Below are positions 17,907-27,529 of a stretch of 64,000 bases of DNA, one piece after another. How positions within the stretch are numbered: the first letter of the stretch is position 1; each line of letters starts with the position of its first letter. The notes under the pieces are model-generated. The model searched no databases. It had not been told where the DNA came from and saw only the letters and a list, made by a program, of their open reading frames with translations. The stretch comes from Halovenus aranensis (GTDB lineage Archaea > Halobacteriota > Halobacteria > Halobacteriales > Haloarculaceae), in the NCBI RefSeq assembly GCF_900100385.1, contig NZ_FNFC01000008.1:122288-186287 (forward strand). Direction: 5' to 3'. Position numbers and translations under genes: made by a program.

Positions 17907-18859
17907 GCAATCACCTGGCTCGCGACCAGTGCGCCCGTCAACAGGACCGAATAGAGAGCAAACAGCTTCCCAGTCTGTTCAAGCGCCGGGTTGAGCGCAT
18001 CGCCATCGGTCCGGGTACAGACCACTCTGGCGACACGAACCGCGAGCGGTAGCGACAGGAACACCGCAAGCACGGCCGGTGTATACCCGAGACCGACCCA
18101 GAGGACGACCGGGACGAGGTAGGCAGCCCCGAGCAAAGTGAGATATTCGAGGCGCGACCAGCGATACCCCAGCATGACCGCGAGCGTCCGTTTGCCAGCC
18201 TTTTTGTCGGTCTCGCGGTCGCGGATGTTGTTGACGACGAGTATCGTCGTCGAGAGGCCACCGGCCGCGACTCCAGCCAGAACAGCTCCTACCGTCACCG
18301 TCTCCGGGGGAACCCAGAACACCAGCGGCGCCTCGCCAAGGGCGACCACCGCTTGGACGTAGTAGGTCCCTGTGACGGCGACCAGCCCGAAATAGAGGAA
18401 GACGAACAAATCCCCGAGTCCGTAGTAGCCGTACGGATACGGGCCACCGGTGTACAGCAGACCGGCGAGAATGCTCGACAGGCCAACGGCGACGATAGGG
18501 AGACCGCCGACGTACACGAGCGAGACGCCGACGACGAGGGCCAGCGCGTACGTTCCGGCCATCGCTTGCTTGACACGAGAGGGTTCGATGAGACCGCCCG
18601 CGGTGACGCGGGTGAACCCCTCACGCTCGTCGGTATCAGCGCCGTTTACGGCGTCGTAGTAGTCGTTGGCGAAGTTCGTCCCGACCTGGATGAGGAGTGC
18701 GCCGACGAGTGCACCGACCGCTGGCCAGGGCTTGAACACCCCATCGGCGACGGCCAGCCCGATTCCGATGAGTACGGGTGCCCCGCCGGCCGGAAGCGTC
18801 TGTGGCCGCATCGCGGCCACCCAGGCGTCCCGCCGGGACATCTCGACGGTCGCTGTCAT
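17903..18859 (-). CDS. menA: 1,4-dihydroxy-2-naphthoate polyprenyltransferase
   Basis: Membrane UbiA-family prenyltransferase that joins dihydroxynaphthoate to a polyprenyl chain. The protein is 318 residues with about eight or nine helices. The first Asp-rich motif is NFANDYYDAVNGADTD (around 62-77) and the second is NNIRDRETDKKAGKRTL (around 200-216). First gene of the menA-menC-menE operon; no other men gene is in the window. Confidence 0.93.
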   Translation of the reverse strand: MTATVEMSRRDAWVAAMRPQTLPAGGAPVLIGIGLAVADGVFKPWPAVGALVGALLIQVGTNFANDYYDAVNGADTDEREGFTRVTAGGLIEPSRVKQAMAGTYALALVVGVSLVYVGGLPIVAVGLSSILAGLLYTGGPYPYGYYGLGDLFVFLYFGLVAVTGTYYVQAVVALGEAPLVFWVPPETVTVGAVLAGVAAGGLSTTILVVNNIRDRETDKKAGKRTLAVMLGYRWSRLEYLTLLGAAYLVPVVLWVGLGYTPAVLAVFLSLPLAVRVARVVCTRTDGDALNPALEQTGKLFALYSVLLTGALVASQVIA

Positions 18860-18919
18860 TGCTATTATCTCTGTACGCGAGACTCAAAGCCACTACGGTT
18901 GGTACTACGGCTAACGGCG

Positions 18920-20140
18920 TCACACGATGTCGTTTTCGCGTAGCGTCTCGATGTCTGCCGGCGAGTAGCCGAACTCGTCGAGAACGTCCGCAGTCTGCTC
19001 ACCGAGAAGCGGCGGGTGGCGGTCGAAGGCCGTCGCCATGTCGGCGAAATTCATCGGTGTGTCGGGCATCTCGACCTCGCCGACCGTGGGATGGGCGATA
19101 CTCCGGCGCATGTTCCGGGCCTCGACCTGCTGGTGTGTAAATACGTCTTCCATGTCGTTGACCGCCGTCGCGGGCACGTCGTGGTCGTGGAGTATCTCGA
19201 CGATGTCGTCGGTGGTGTACGTCTCGATTTCGGCTGTGAGTATCGCTTCGAGTTCCTCCCGGTTGTTTACCCGCTGTTCGTTGGTCGCAAATTGCTCGTC
19301 GTCGACGAGGTCCTCGCGGTCGAGCGCGGCACAGAATCGCGGCCAGATGTGTTCCGACGCACAGGCGACGACCACCCAGTCGTCTCTGGTCGGGAACGCC
19401 TGATAGGGAGCAATTGTTGGGTGACGGCTCCCCATCCGTTCCGGGGGCTCGCCGTCGGCGAAGTAGTACGACGCCATGTAAGTCTGCCAGGCCACCATCG
19501 TATCGAAGAGACTCACCTCGATGCGTTCGCCGCCCGTATCGGCGAACTCTCGACGGAAGAGGCTGGCCAGAATCGCCTGCGTCGCGTACATGCCGGCCCC
19601 GATATCGGCGATGGCGACGCCGACCCGGACCGGCTCCGAGCCGGGTTCACCGGTAATCGACATCATCCCGCCCTCGGCCTGCATGATGAGGTCGTACGCC
19701 GGTCGGTGTTTATCTGGTCCCGTCTCCCCGTAGCCGCTAATCTTGCAGTAGACCAGGTCGGGATTGGCTTCACTGAGGTCCTCGTAGCCGAGTCCCCATT
19801 CGGCCATCTTACCGACCCGGAAGTTCTCGACGAGCACGTCGGCCTCGCGTGCGAGGTCACGGAACACCTCGCGGCCCTCCTCGCTGGCGAGATTGAGCGT
19901 CATCGAACGCTTGTTCCGGTTGATACTGAGGTAGTATGCGGCCTCTTGGGAGTCGCCGTAGGTCGGGGGCGTCCAGCCACGCGTCTGGTCGCCGGTGTCC
20001 GGTCGTTCGACTTTGATAACGTCTGCGCCGAGGTCGCCGAGTTGCATCGTACAGAACGGCCCTGAGAGAACACGCGAGGCATCGAGGACGGTCACTCCCT
20101 CCAGCGGTTCCGCCCCGTCTGCTGTCGTCTGTGCTGTCAT
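18920..20140 (-). CDS. CaiB/BaiF family (class III) CoA-transferase
   Basis: Moves CoA between carboxylic acids through an enzyme-bound anhydride. The 406-residue protein starts MTAQTTADGAEPLEGV and continues with VLDASRVLSGPFCTMQLGDLGADVIKVE, the family's CoA-binding start. LVENFRVGKMAEWGLG and the catalytic Asp in RPAYDLIMQAEGG follow. The ATG at 20140 is preceded by AGGAGG with 4 bases of spacing, one of the few clear Shine-Dalgarno sites here. The acid substrate is unknown. It is upstream of the men operon on the same strand, but a link to menaquinone is not shown. Confidence 0.88.
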   Translation of the reverse strand: MTAQTTADGAEPLEGVTVLDASRVLSGPFCTMQLGDLGADVIKVERPDTGDQTRGWTPPTYGDSQEAAYYLSINRNKRSMTLNLASEEGREVFRDLAREADVLVENFRVGKMAEWGLGYEDLSEANPDLVYCKISGYGETGPDKHRPAYDLIMQAEGGMMSITGEPGSEPVRVGVAIADIGAGMYATQAILASLFRREFADTGGERIEVSLFDTMVAWQTYMASYYFADGEPPERMGSRHPTIAPYQAFPTRDDWVVVACASEHIWPRFCAALDREDLVDDEQFATNEQRVNNREELEAILTAEIETYTTDDIVEILHDHDVPATAVNDMEDVFTHQQVEARNMRRSIAHPTVGEVEMPDTPMNFADMATAFDRHPPLLGEQTADVLDEFGYSPADIETLRENDIV

Positions 20141-20193
20141 AGTTCCTCCTCCGTCGTTCTCCCTAATCAAATGCGGGTGTCTGGGTCAGCCGG

Positions 20194-21036
20194 TTACAGC
20201 TGTGGTGCTATCGCGGGCGCGACACTGACCTCGCTCACGGGGTCCTCGATGGTGTCGGTGCCGATGACTGCCTCGACGCCTGCGCGTGCGAGCTTGAGAC
20301 GAGCATTTTCGGCCAGCAGCGGGTGTACACAGGTCACTGTTACGCGGTTTGCGCCGTGCTCGTTTAGAACAGCGACCGATTCGCTCATCGTCGTGCCGGT
20401 GGCGACGATGTCGTCGACAAGCACCACGTCTCGACCCTCGACGCTCGCGTCGCGTGGCTCGATATCGACGGCTGAGCCGGAGTGACGGGTCTTCTCGAAA
20501 TGGTCTGTCTCGCCGGTGCCGTATGCGTCACGGACCGTCTCGGCGAGGTCGATTGCCCCGCTGTCGGGTGCCAGAAAGAGCGGCTCCGTCAGCCCCGAAA
20601 GCGGTGCTGCAAGCTGTGCCGACGCGTCGACTGATTCGGCAGGCACGTCGAAGAAGTCACAGACGGCTTGCTCGTGTGGGTTGACCGTCAGTACTCTATC
20701 GGCCCCCGTCGAGATAGCGCGGGCCATCGCACGCGCCGAGACGGGTTCACCGGTCTCGAAGGCCTCGTCTTGGCGGGCGTATCCCATGTAGGGAATGACC
20801 GTCGTTACTTCTGTTGCACCGGCCTCACGGGCCGCGTCCTGTAGCTGGAGGAGTTCGACGTGACTGGTGTTCGACACTGTCGATGCCACGATGACCGTGT
20901 GGTCGGCCACGTCGCCGACTCGGACGGTCCGTTCGCCGTCGGGAAACGTATCGAACGAGACCGGAGCCAACTCCATCCCGGTCTCGGCGGCCAGCGCGAC
21001 GGCGAGCGACTGGCTTCTCGACCCAGAGACAATCAT
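20194..21036 (-). CDS. prs: ribose-phosphate pyrophosphokinase
   Basis: Makes PRPP from ribose-5-phosphate and ATP. The 280-residue protein is of the short archaeal type. It has PYMGYARQDEAF (catalytic region, about 80-92), VNPHEQAV, and the PRPP-binding loop DVVLVDDIVATGTTMSES (about 205-222). It lies just upstream of the CoA-transferase gene on the same strand. Confidence 0.95.
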   Translation of the reverse strand: MIVSGSRSQSLAVALAAETGMELAPVSFDTFPDGERTVRVGDVADHTVIVASTVSNTSHVELLQLQDAAREAGATEVTTVIPYMGYARQDEAFETGEPVSARAMARAISTGADRVLTVNPHEQAVCDFFDVPAESVDASAQLAAPLSGLTEPLFLAPDSGAIDLAETVRDAYGTGETDHFEKTRHSGSAVDIEPRDASVEGRDVVLVDDIVATGTTMSESVAVLNEHGANRVTVTCVHPLLAENARLKLARAGVEAVIGTDTIEDPVSEVSVAPAIAPQL

Positions 21037-21087
21037 GTGATAGCACTCGCTGTCCTCGGTAAATGACCTTTCGGTCTGTATTACCGG

Positions 21088-21936
21088 TCAGGCGTCGTCG
21101 AGGACGAACCCGTGAACGGTGCGGACACCGAGGGGCTCGGACTGCCAGCCGCCAACGCCGTCGGTCGCAGCCGTCGGGTCGGCCGAAATGAGCACGTCAC
21201 CCGCCTCTGTCACGACGTACAGGCTCTGTGTCGCCGCGACGGCCGTTGCCGTCGTCCCTTCTGGTACCGAAATCACGTCCCAGGCGGCGTCTGTCCGGCG
21301 GAGCACGGCCCCGTCTGCAGTCACCGCACAGACGGCGTCGTCGCCAGCAGTGACCCGTGTAATCGGCCTGTCGAAGAGGCCAACCCAGTTGCCGTCAGCG
21401 TACTCGAAGAGACCGTTTTCGCCCCCGGCGAGGAGGTGGTCGCCGCTCGCAACGTCTGCCACGTCGTCCAGTCCGAGCGTCTCGAACGTCGGAGCGACGC
21501 GGACCACGCCGCTGGCCGTCGCGAGCACTGGCCCCTCGAAGGCCCGAGGGCCGGATACGTCACCCAGGGTTTCCCACTCGGTCGTGTCACCGTCGGCCGC
21601 CGCGATACTGGCCCGTGCGACCGTCCCGTCCGGGCTCGCCGCGTAGAGTGTCGTTTCGTCGATTCCGACTGCCGCGGCCGGCCCGAAGCCCAGCGGTGTG
21701 AACTCCGTACGGTCGTCGCCAGCAGTCATTACATCGTCTTCGGTTGCGACGGCCAGTTGCTTCCCGGCGGCGATATCTGTCGCGCGACGGCGTTCGACGA
21801 TACCGAACTCGCCGAGCCGGTCGGGGGCGAGTTCGACGCGCAACACCCCCATGTCGCTCGCCAGAAAGCCCGTCGTCGTCTGGCGTCGCTCGCCGAACAG
21901 GTGGCGCTCGTCGCTGGCGTCTTCGCCGTCACCCAT
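21088..21936 (-). CDS. HVO_0234-type beta-propeller protein
   Basis: A 282-residue soluble protein built from repeated blades with short Gly/Asp turns. It matches a haloarchaeal family named after HVO_0234; its function is unknown. Its ATG overlaps the hemL stop by one base (TAATG), so it is very probably translated together with hemL. No signal peptide is visible, so it is probably cytosolic. Confidence 0.75.
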   Translation of the reverse strand: MGDGEDASDERHLFGERRQTTTGFLASDMGVLRVELAPDRLGEFGIVERRRATDIAAGKQLAVATEDDVMTAGDDRTEFTPLGFGPAAAVGIDETTLYAASPDGTVARASIAAADGDTTEWETLGDVSGPRAFEGPVLATASGVVRVAPTFETLGLDDVADVASGDHLLAGGENGLFEYADGNWVGLFDRPITRVTAGDDAVCAVTADGAVLRRTDAAWDVISVPEGTTATAVAATQSLYVVTEAGDVLISADPTAATDGVGGWQSEPLGVRTVHGFVLDDA

Positions 21937-23273
21937 TACAGTGCCTCCTTGTAGGCTTCGAGGGCCTGCTCGATATCTTCCGCTGTGTGTGCGTCACAGA
22001 TGAACTGGGACTCGTACTGATTGGCCGTGAGGAAGATGCCCTGCTCTTTCATCGCCGGCCAGAAGAGACGCTCCCAGCGCTCGGTCTCTCCGTCCATCAC
22101 GTCGGCCCCGCGCTTCGGGCAGTGGTCGTGTCGCGAACACGACGCACGCTGGCGACAGCCGGCCTCACAGTGGTCTGTCATTTCGTCGGGCCCCTCACGG
22201 GTGAACAGAATCTTGAACATGCTGTCGGTCCCGGCCACGGTGTACTCCGGGGCCTGGTCGGCGACGATATCGGTCAGCCCCGAGCGGAGCTGTTCGCCCA
22301 GCGCGTTAACGTGGTCGTACACATCGTTTTTCGCGGCGTATCGCAACGTCTCCAGCCCCGCGGCCATCGTCACCGGATGGCCGGAGAACGTCCCCGACTG
22401 GAAGACCTCGCCGGCTGGCGTGAACTCCTTGACGATGTCGGCACGTCCGCCGATTGCGCCGACAGGGAACCCCCCGCCGACAATCTTTCCAAAGGTGGTG
22501 ATATCCGGCGTGACACCGAATTTCCCCTGCGCACACTGGAGTCCACCGACTCGGAAGCCGGTGATAACCTCGTCGAAGATGAGCAACGCGCCGTGGTCGT
22601 CGGTCAGTTCGCGGAGCGTCTCGTGATACCCCTCGACCGGATGGACGATACCGTAGTTCCCCAGAATCGGCTCTGTCAGAACGGCCGCAATCTCCTCGCC
22701 GTGGGCGTCGAAAACATCGTGAATCGCCTCCTCGTCGTTGAACGGAACCGTAATCGTGTGCTCGGCGAAAGAGTCCGGAATCCCGGGACTGGAGGGCTGT
22801 GTCTCGGAACCTTCCCCCTCGACCAGGGTTGACTCCTGAGCGCCGTGATAGCCGCTCTCCATGACGACAATCTTGTCCCGGCCGGTGTAGCCGCGGGCGA
22901 GTCTGACCGCCGAGACGGTCGCTTCGGTGCCGCTGTTCACGAAGCGTATCATCTCGACGCTCGGGACGTGACGGGCGACGAACTCGGCGAGTTCGACTTC
23001 TACTTCGGTCGGTGCGCCGTACATCGGTCCCTCGCTCGCTCGCTGCTGGACGGCCGACTGGACCTCCTCGGGCATGTCGTGCCCGAGCAACAGCGGTCCG
23101 TACCCCATCACGAAATCGAGGTATTTGTTTCCATCGGCGTCGATGACGTGTCCGCCGTCGCCTTTCTCGATGAAGAACGGATACGGCCGAATCGCCCGGA
23201 CCGAGGAGTTGACCCCACCCGGCAGCACTGACAGTGCCCTGTCGTACAGTGACCGCGACTGCTCGTGGTTCAT
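21936..23273 (-). CDS. hemL: glutamate-1-semialdehyde 2,1-aminomutase
   Basis: PLP enzyme of the C5 pathway that makes 5-aminolevulinate for haem and cobalamin. The 445-residue protein has the PLP lysine in [17 protein letters not shown] and [10 protein letters not shown] in the cofactor site. Near residues 370-390 there is an extra Cys-rich stretch with spacing CX3CX5CX5C (CEAGC, then Cys at +6 and +12). This is absent from bacterial HemL. ATG 23273 is chosen over an upstream in-frame start. It is followed directly by the propeller gene. Confidence 0.93.
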   Translation of the reverse strand: MNHEQSRSLYDRALSVLPGGVNSSVRAIRPYPFFIEKGDGGHVIDADGNKYLDFVMGYGPLLLGHDMPEEVQSAVQQRASEGPMYGAPTEVEVELAEFVARHVPSVEMIRFVNSGTEATVSAVRLARGYTGRDKIVVMESGYHGAQESTLVEGEGSETQPSSPGIPDSFAEHTITVPFNDEEAIHDVFDAHGEEIAAVLTEPILGNYGIVHPVEGYHETLRELTDDHGALLIFDEVITGFRVGGLQCAQGKFGVTPDITTFGKIVGGGFPVGAIGGRADIVKEFTPAGEVFQSGTFSGHPVTMAAGLETLRYAAKNDVYDHVNALGEQLRSGLTDIVADQAPEYTVAGTDSMFKILFTREGPDEMTDHCEAGCRQRASCSRHDHCPKRGADVMDGETERWERLFWPAMKEQGIFLTANQYESQFICDAHTAEDIEQALEAYKEAL

Positions 23274-23368
23274 ATCGGCACTTCGGCGCGGGACAGAAAG
23301 AATGTACTGTCTCACATCTTTGGGCGACCCGCGTCAGCTTTGTGTGGGCCAGGCTCGAAGGCGCTGGT

Positions 23369-24364
23369 ATGCGAGCCTACGCCGCGCTGGACGACCGACT
23401 CGTGGCCGTCTCGAATATCCGAACCGGTCCGTCTTCTCGGGAGGTCCTCGTTGGTTTCGAGTTCGAGTGTCTCGCCGCGTCTCGGTCTCGGCCCGAACAG
23501 GTCTTGGCGGGCACGGTCGAATCGGGGCTGCAGCGCAGCACCGACGGCGGAACGACCTGGGACACGCTCGGTGTCTTCGACGACCGCGTGACGGCGGCGA
23601 CGGTCAGCCCGCACGACCCTGACGTGGTCTGGGTCGGGACCGAGCCGAGCGCGGTGTATCGGTCGACCGACGGCGGCGACACCTGGAGCGAGCGCGGCGA
23701 CCTGACAGACCTGCCCTCGGCCGAGGAGTGGGCATTCCCGCCCCGACCACACACCCATCACGTCCGCTGGCTCGCGGTCGACCCACAGGATTCGGCGACG
23801 GTGTACGCCGCAATCGAGGCGGGCGCGTTCCTCCGCTCGACCGACGCCGGCCAGGCGTGGGAACCACGACCAGCGGGTGCACGACTGGACAACCACACAC
23901 TTGCGACTCACCCCGACGCACCGGGCCGGGTGTATGCGGCCGCTGGCGACGGCTACGCCGAGTCGGCCGACGGCGGCAGGACGTGGCAGTACCCCGAGGC
24001 GGGACTCGACCACGGCTACGTCTGGGGACTGGCGGTCGACTCCGCCGACCCGGAGCGCGTCGTCGTCTCGGCGGCAGACGGCGCACGGTCAGCGCACACG
24101 CCTGCGAGGGCGGAGACATATCTCTACCGACGGACACCGGACGGCGGGTGGGAGCGAGCAATGGACGGCTACCCCGAGGGAACGGTGCGGGCGGTCCTCG
24201 CCGCGGGAGTGCGCGCGGGCGAGTTCGCCGCACTGACCAACCGGGGGGTGTACTGGAGCGACGACGGGGGCGACTCGTGGTCGCGGCTGGCAGTCGAGTG
24301 GCCCGAGGAAGACCTCGTCGGGCGGGGGCTTGCCCTCGTCGAAGACGAGGAGCCAAGCACTTAG
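23369..24364 (+). CDS. BNR/sortilin-type beta-propeller protein
   Basis: A 331-residue soluble protein with repeated Asp-box-like motifs: STDGGTTWDT, STDGGDTWSE, STDAGQAWEP, SADGGRTWQY and SDDGGDSWSR, spaced about 50-70 residues apart. This is the pattern of sialidase/sortilin propellers. There is no signal peptide or catalytic set, so a binding role is more likely than hydrolysis. It starts 95 bases from divergent hemL. The upstream extension of the frame is not family-like. Confidence 0.75.
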   Translation: MRAYAALDDRLVAVSNIRTGPSSREVLVGFEFECLAASRSRPEQVLAGTVESGLQRSTDGGTTWDTLGVFDDRVTAATVSPHDPDVVWVGTEPSAVYRSTDGGDTWSERGDLTDLPSAEEWAFPPRPHTHHVRWLAVDPQDSATVYAAIEAGAFLRSTDAGQAWEPRPAGARLDNHTLATHPDAPGRVYAAAGDGYAESADGGRTWQYPEAGLDHGYVWGLAVDSADPERVVVSAADGARSAHTPARAETYLYRRTPDGGWERAMDGYPEGTVRAVLAAGVRAGEFAALTNRGVYWSDDGGDSWSRLAVEWPEEDLVGRGLALVEDEEPST

Positions 24365-24388
24365 GACCGCCGACCGAACACAGGCGTG

Positions 24389-25492
24389 ATGGATTCACGC
24401 GTTAGAGAGCACGCCGAAACGCTCGTCGACTGGAGCGCACGTATCGAGTCCGGTGATACTGTCGTCGTCAGCGTCGGTGAAGGCGCTCACGACCTCGCGG
24501 TCGCCGTCGCCGAGAAGGTAGGAGAGCGCGGCGCGAGCTACCACCCGGTCTATGCCTCCTCCGAGATGGGGAGAGCCTATCTCCGTGCCCACGACGGCGA
24601 TTTCTCGGAGAGTGCCGACCTCGAACGGGTGCTGTACGAACAGGCCGACAGCGTCCTCTCGCTGCGTGGCACGCGGAACACGAGCGCGAGCGCAGACGTG
24701 AGCGAGGAGACGCGACAGGCCTACAGAAAGAGCCGACAGGATAGCAGAGAGGCCCGGATGGACACCGACTGGGTTTCGACCGTTCACCCGACGCGGGCGC
24801 TGGCCCAGCAGGCGGGGATGAGCTACGAGGAGTACCGTGATTTCGTCTACGACGCAATCCTCCGGGACTGGGAGTCGCTGGCCGAGGAGATGTCTCGGCT
24901 CAAGGAGATTCTCGACGACGGAAGCGAGGTCCAGATTTACAAAGACTCCGACGAGACCGACCTGACAATGTCGATAGCGGGACACACAGCAGTCAACAGC
25001 GCCGCGAGCGTCGCCTACGACTCGCATAACCTCCCCAGCGGAGAGGTGTTCACCGCGCCGACAGCAACAGCGGGAGAGGTCCGCTTCGATGTGCCGATGA
25101 CAATTCGCGGGACACAGCTACAGAACGCCCGACTCGCCTTCGAAGACGGCGAAGTGGTCGACTGGTCGGCCGACCAGGGCGAGGAGACACTGGAGAGTAT
25201 CATCGAAACCGACGACGGCGCGCGACGGCTCGGCGAACTCGGCGTCGGCATGAACCGCGGCATCGACCGCGTAACCGACCAGATTCTGTTCGACGAAAAG
25301 ATGGGCGGAACGGTTCACCTGGCGCTTGGCCGAGCCTACGACGCGAACCTACCCGACGGCGAGTCCGGGAACGACAGCGCCGTCCACACGGACCTTATCA
25401 CGGACATGCGCACGGCAGGAACAGAGCTGCGAGTCGATGGTGAGGTTATCCAGCGCGACGGCGTCTTCCGCTGGGAAGACGACTTCGAGTAG
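24389..25492 (+). CDS. M29-family metallo-aminopeptidase
   Basis: A 367-residue protein related to AmpS/aminopeptidase T, a two-metal exopeptidase. Family motifs in order: LPSGEVFTAPTAT (about 210-225), LGELGVGMN (about 285-293), DEKMGGTVHLALGRAY (about 305-320) and NDSAVHTDLI (about 332-341, with the metal-binding His and Asp). A GTG lies one codon upstream of the ATG. The gene lies 24 bases after the propeller gene and may be co-transcribed with it. Confidence 0.88.
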   Translation: MDSRVREHAETLVDWSARIESGDTVVVSVGEGAHDLAVAVAEKVGERGASYHPVYASSEMGRAYLRAHDGDFSESADLERVLYEQADSVLSLRGTRNTSASADVSEETRQAYRKSRQDSREARMDTDWVSTVHPTRALAQQAGMSYEEYRDFVYDAILRDWESLAEEMSRLKEILDDGSEVQIYKDSDETDLTMSIAGHTAVNSAASVAYDSHNLPSGEVFTAPTATAGEVRFDVPMTIRGTQLQNARLAFEDGEVVDWSADQGEETLESIIETDDGARRLGELGVGMNRGIDRVTDQILFDEKMGGTVHLALGRAYDANLPDGESGNDSAVHTDLITDMRTAGTELRVDGEVIQRDGVFRWEDDFE

Positions 25493-26707
25493 TCAGTCGT
25501 CGCTGGCCGGGACCGTTCCGTCGGGTGTGTTTCCGGGGTTGCCACCAGTCGGCAGGTAGCCGCTGCGGTGACACAGTGCCATTCCGGTGACGACTATCCC
25601 TGCAAGTACCGAGAGCGTCTGGAAGGTGCGGTCGTAGCTGAAGCCACGGGTGACAGCGGTACCGACCGCGCCAGAGCCAAGCGCCTGAATGAGCATCATC
25701 GTCGCCGAGAACAGCGCGTAGGCGCTTCCTCTGTGTTCGTCGGGAAGTGAGGAGAGCATGTAGGTGTCCATCGCCGGGAACAGCGAGTGGATGGCGTAGC
25801 CGATGAGGACACTCAGCACGGCGACGGCGACCAGCCCCTCGACCAGCGTGAGAACGAACACGAAAAGCGAGAAGCTAGAGATGATGCCGATAATCAACGG
25901 CACGTTCGGCACCCGGTCGGCGAGTCGCCCCGTAACCAGAAAGGCCGGAATCCCGGCCGCGAACATGAGCGAGAGCAACAGCCGCCCCGTGCCGGCGTCG
26001 ATGCCTTTCGCGACATCGAGATAGTCACCGTAAAGATTGAACAGTCCGTTCCAGAGAAACCCGGTCACGCCGATGAAGACGACACCGGTCAAAACGAGTC
26101 GCCACTGCGCTTTCCCGGCGGTAACTAGGCTCCTGTCGGCGGCCCCGGCCTCGGGCATCTCAGTTCGTCGCGTGGCGACGACCAGCCCGAGCGTCGACGC
26201 GCCTGCCAGCCCGGAGATGAGGAGAAAGGTGGTTCGCCAGTCGCCGACGACCAGGATTGCACTCACGAAAAGCGGCGCACCCACTGCGGCTACCTGCGCG
26301 GCAGTCCCGTGGACACCGAGTGCGGTACCGACTCGGTCTGGGAACAGTTCGCTGATGAGTGGGTTCACTGAGATGTAGTACATCCCGCTGGACAGCCCCA
26401 TCAGGAATGCACCGGCTGTCAGGTGGACGACCGACTGCGAGTAGGCGGTGAACAGCGACGTACAGACCAGCAACATCCCCGTCGCGATAGCGATATAATG
26501 GCGAGGGTACCGCGTCAGCAGGTACCCCGTCGGCAGCCGCGGCGATGCGCTGCCGAGCCACGCGGCGCTGGTGACGACTCCCAGTGACGCCGCGGTCACC
26601 TCGAACTCAGAGGCCGCAGGCTGGACAAGCGGGGCGAAGATGAGCCGTGCGAGGTTGATGAAAAAGACCATCGCACAGAGCGACCCGAATAGTTCCCGTC
26701 GTGACAC
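25493..26707 (-). CDS. MFS transporter
   Basis: A 404-residue carrier with about 12 hydrophobic segments. It ends one base from the convergent aminopeptidase gene. The loop after helix 2 is RLPTGYLLTRYPRHY, a variant of the MFS signature G-x-L-x-D-R-x-G-R. The substrate is unknown. Confidence 0.85.
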   Translation of the reverse strand: MSRRELFGSLCAMVFFINLARLIFAPLVQPAASEFEVTAASLGVVTSAAWLGSASPRLPTGYLLTRYPRHYIAIATGMLLVCTSLFTAYSQSVVHLTAGAFLMGLSSGMYYISVNPLISELFPDRVGTALGVHGTAAQVAAVGAPLFVSAILVVGDWRTTFLLISGLAGASTLGLVVATRRTEMPEAGAADRSLVTAGKAQWRLVLTGVVFIGVTGFLWNGLFNLYGDYLDVAKGIDAGTGRLLLSLMFAAGIPAFLVTGRLADRVPNVPLIIGIISSFSLFVFVLTLVEGLVAVAVLSVLIGYAIHSLFPAMDTYMLSSLPDEHRGSAYALFSATMMLIQALGSGAVGTAVTRGFSYDRTFQTLSVLAGIVVTGMALCHRSGYLPTGGNPGNTPDGTVPASDD

Positions 26708-26788
26708 TGGGAAATAGTTCGCGCGGGACGGTATGAAGGAATCGAAACGGTTGACGTTTTCTCCTGTAGTAACAGGTTTCTGGCGGCG

Positions 26789-27238
26789 TTACTCCTCGTC
26801 GCCGGTCGTCACTGTCACCGGGCCGTCGAAGTTGAGAATGATAGCCTGGGCGGTGTCGCCAAACACTGCCTTGCCCGTCGGCGACCGCTGTTGGCCGTGG
26901 ATGAAGATGTGGTCGATGTCCTCCTCGGATGCGGTGTTCATAATCGTGTCCTGTGGGTCACCGATACGGCCCATTGCGGTGAAGTCCACGTTGTCGAGGA
27001 CCTCGTTCCCGATTTTCTCCGCGAACTGTTCGGCCCCAGACCGCGCGCTCTCGACGTTGTAGCCGGCATTGAGTCCTGCGACGCTCTCTATCGAGGAGCG
27101 TCGGTTCTGGAACTCCTCTTCTGTCGTGACGTGTAACAGCGTCAGCTCTGCGCCGACGGCGTTGGCGAGTTCGCCGGCCTCGGCGACGAGGTCTTTTGTC
27201 GCTTCTTTCGGTTCGACGACTGCAAGTGCTCGGTCCAT
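26789..27238 (-). CDS. universal stress protein (UspA family)
   Basis: A 149-residue UspA-like protein starting MDRALAVVEPKEATKDLV. The C-terminal part has FIHGQQRSPTGKAVFGDTAQAII, which keeps a G-x2-RSPTGK-like loop typical of ATP-binding members; the first UspA (9069-9491) lacks this. The frame is open upstream to 27424, but that extension is basic and Ser-rich, unlike a haloarchaeal protein. It diverges from the 48-codon gene at 27327. Confidence 0.85.
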   Translation of the reverse strand: MDRALAVVEPKEATKDLVAEAGELANAVGAELTLLHVTTEEEFQNRRSSIESVAGLNAGYNVESARSGAEQFAEKIGNEVLDNVDFTAMGRIGDPQDTIMNTASEEDIDHIFIHGQQRSPTGKAVFGDTAQAIILNFDGPVTVTTGDEE

Positions 27239-27317
27239 GTCGAACCGTTCACGACCCTCTGTGAAAGTATCTACGACTTTCCCCGGACGACGAAACCCTT
27301 TGGCCGTTCGAGCCCAA

Positions 27318-27330
27318 GCATATGATATGC
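27318..27330. promoter_or_regulatory. inverted repeat over the start of the 48-residue gene
   Basis: GCATAT and ATATGC face each other around a single G and cover the ATG at 27327. The site could be an operator or hinder ribosome access, but this is uncertain because it is short. Confidence 0.25.
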
Positions 27331-27473
27331 GAGACGAGGAAGAAATCCGCGAGCAGTACGAATTCCTGGCAGAAGAACTCGATTCCGAAGAGATGAACCA
27401 CGAAGGTGTTCGACAGATGTTCACTTACTACAAGCGAGCGCTCGGGTGGGTACTCGAAGAAGAGTACATGTAG
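27327..27473 (+). CDS. 48-residue acidic helical protein
   Basis: A small protein starting MRDEEEIREQYEFLAEEL and ending in GWVLEEEYM. It is predicted to be two amphipathic helices with an acidic N-terminus and a Tyr/aromatic-rich second half. Codon use is typical of its neighbours, with acidic codons ending in G or C, and similar small proteins occur in haloarchaea. The function is unknown. It diverges from uspA and lies just upstream of the candidate RNA at 27530. Confidence 0.6.
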   Translation: MRDEEEIREQYEFLAEELDSEEMNHEGVRQMFTYYKRALGWVLEEEYM

Positions 27474-27496
27474 CGAGAAACTGGGAATGGTCCATT

Positions 27497-27508
27497 ACAT
27501 TTATTACC
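27497..27508 (+). promoter_or_regulatory. TATA-like box before the candidate RNA
   Basis: ACATTTATTACC is A/T-rich in a GC-rich setting. It is centred about 27 bases before 27530, where the first hairpin starts. Confidence 0.4.
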
Positions 27509-27529
27509 TTCTACCCGGTTAGAGGTAAG

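Noticed and set aside
19016..20065. 349-codon frame antisense to the CaiB-type CoA-transferase
   Set aside because: It lies fully inside a well-supported gene, with no motif of its own.
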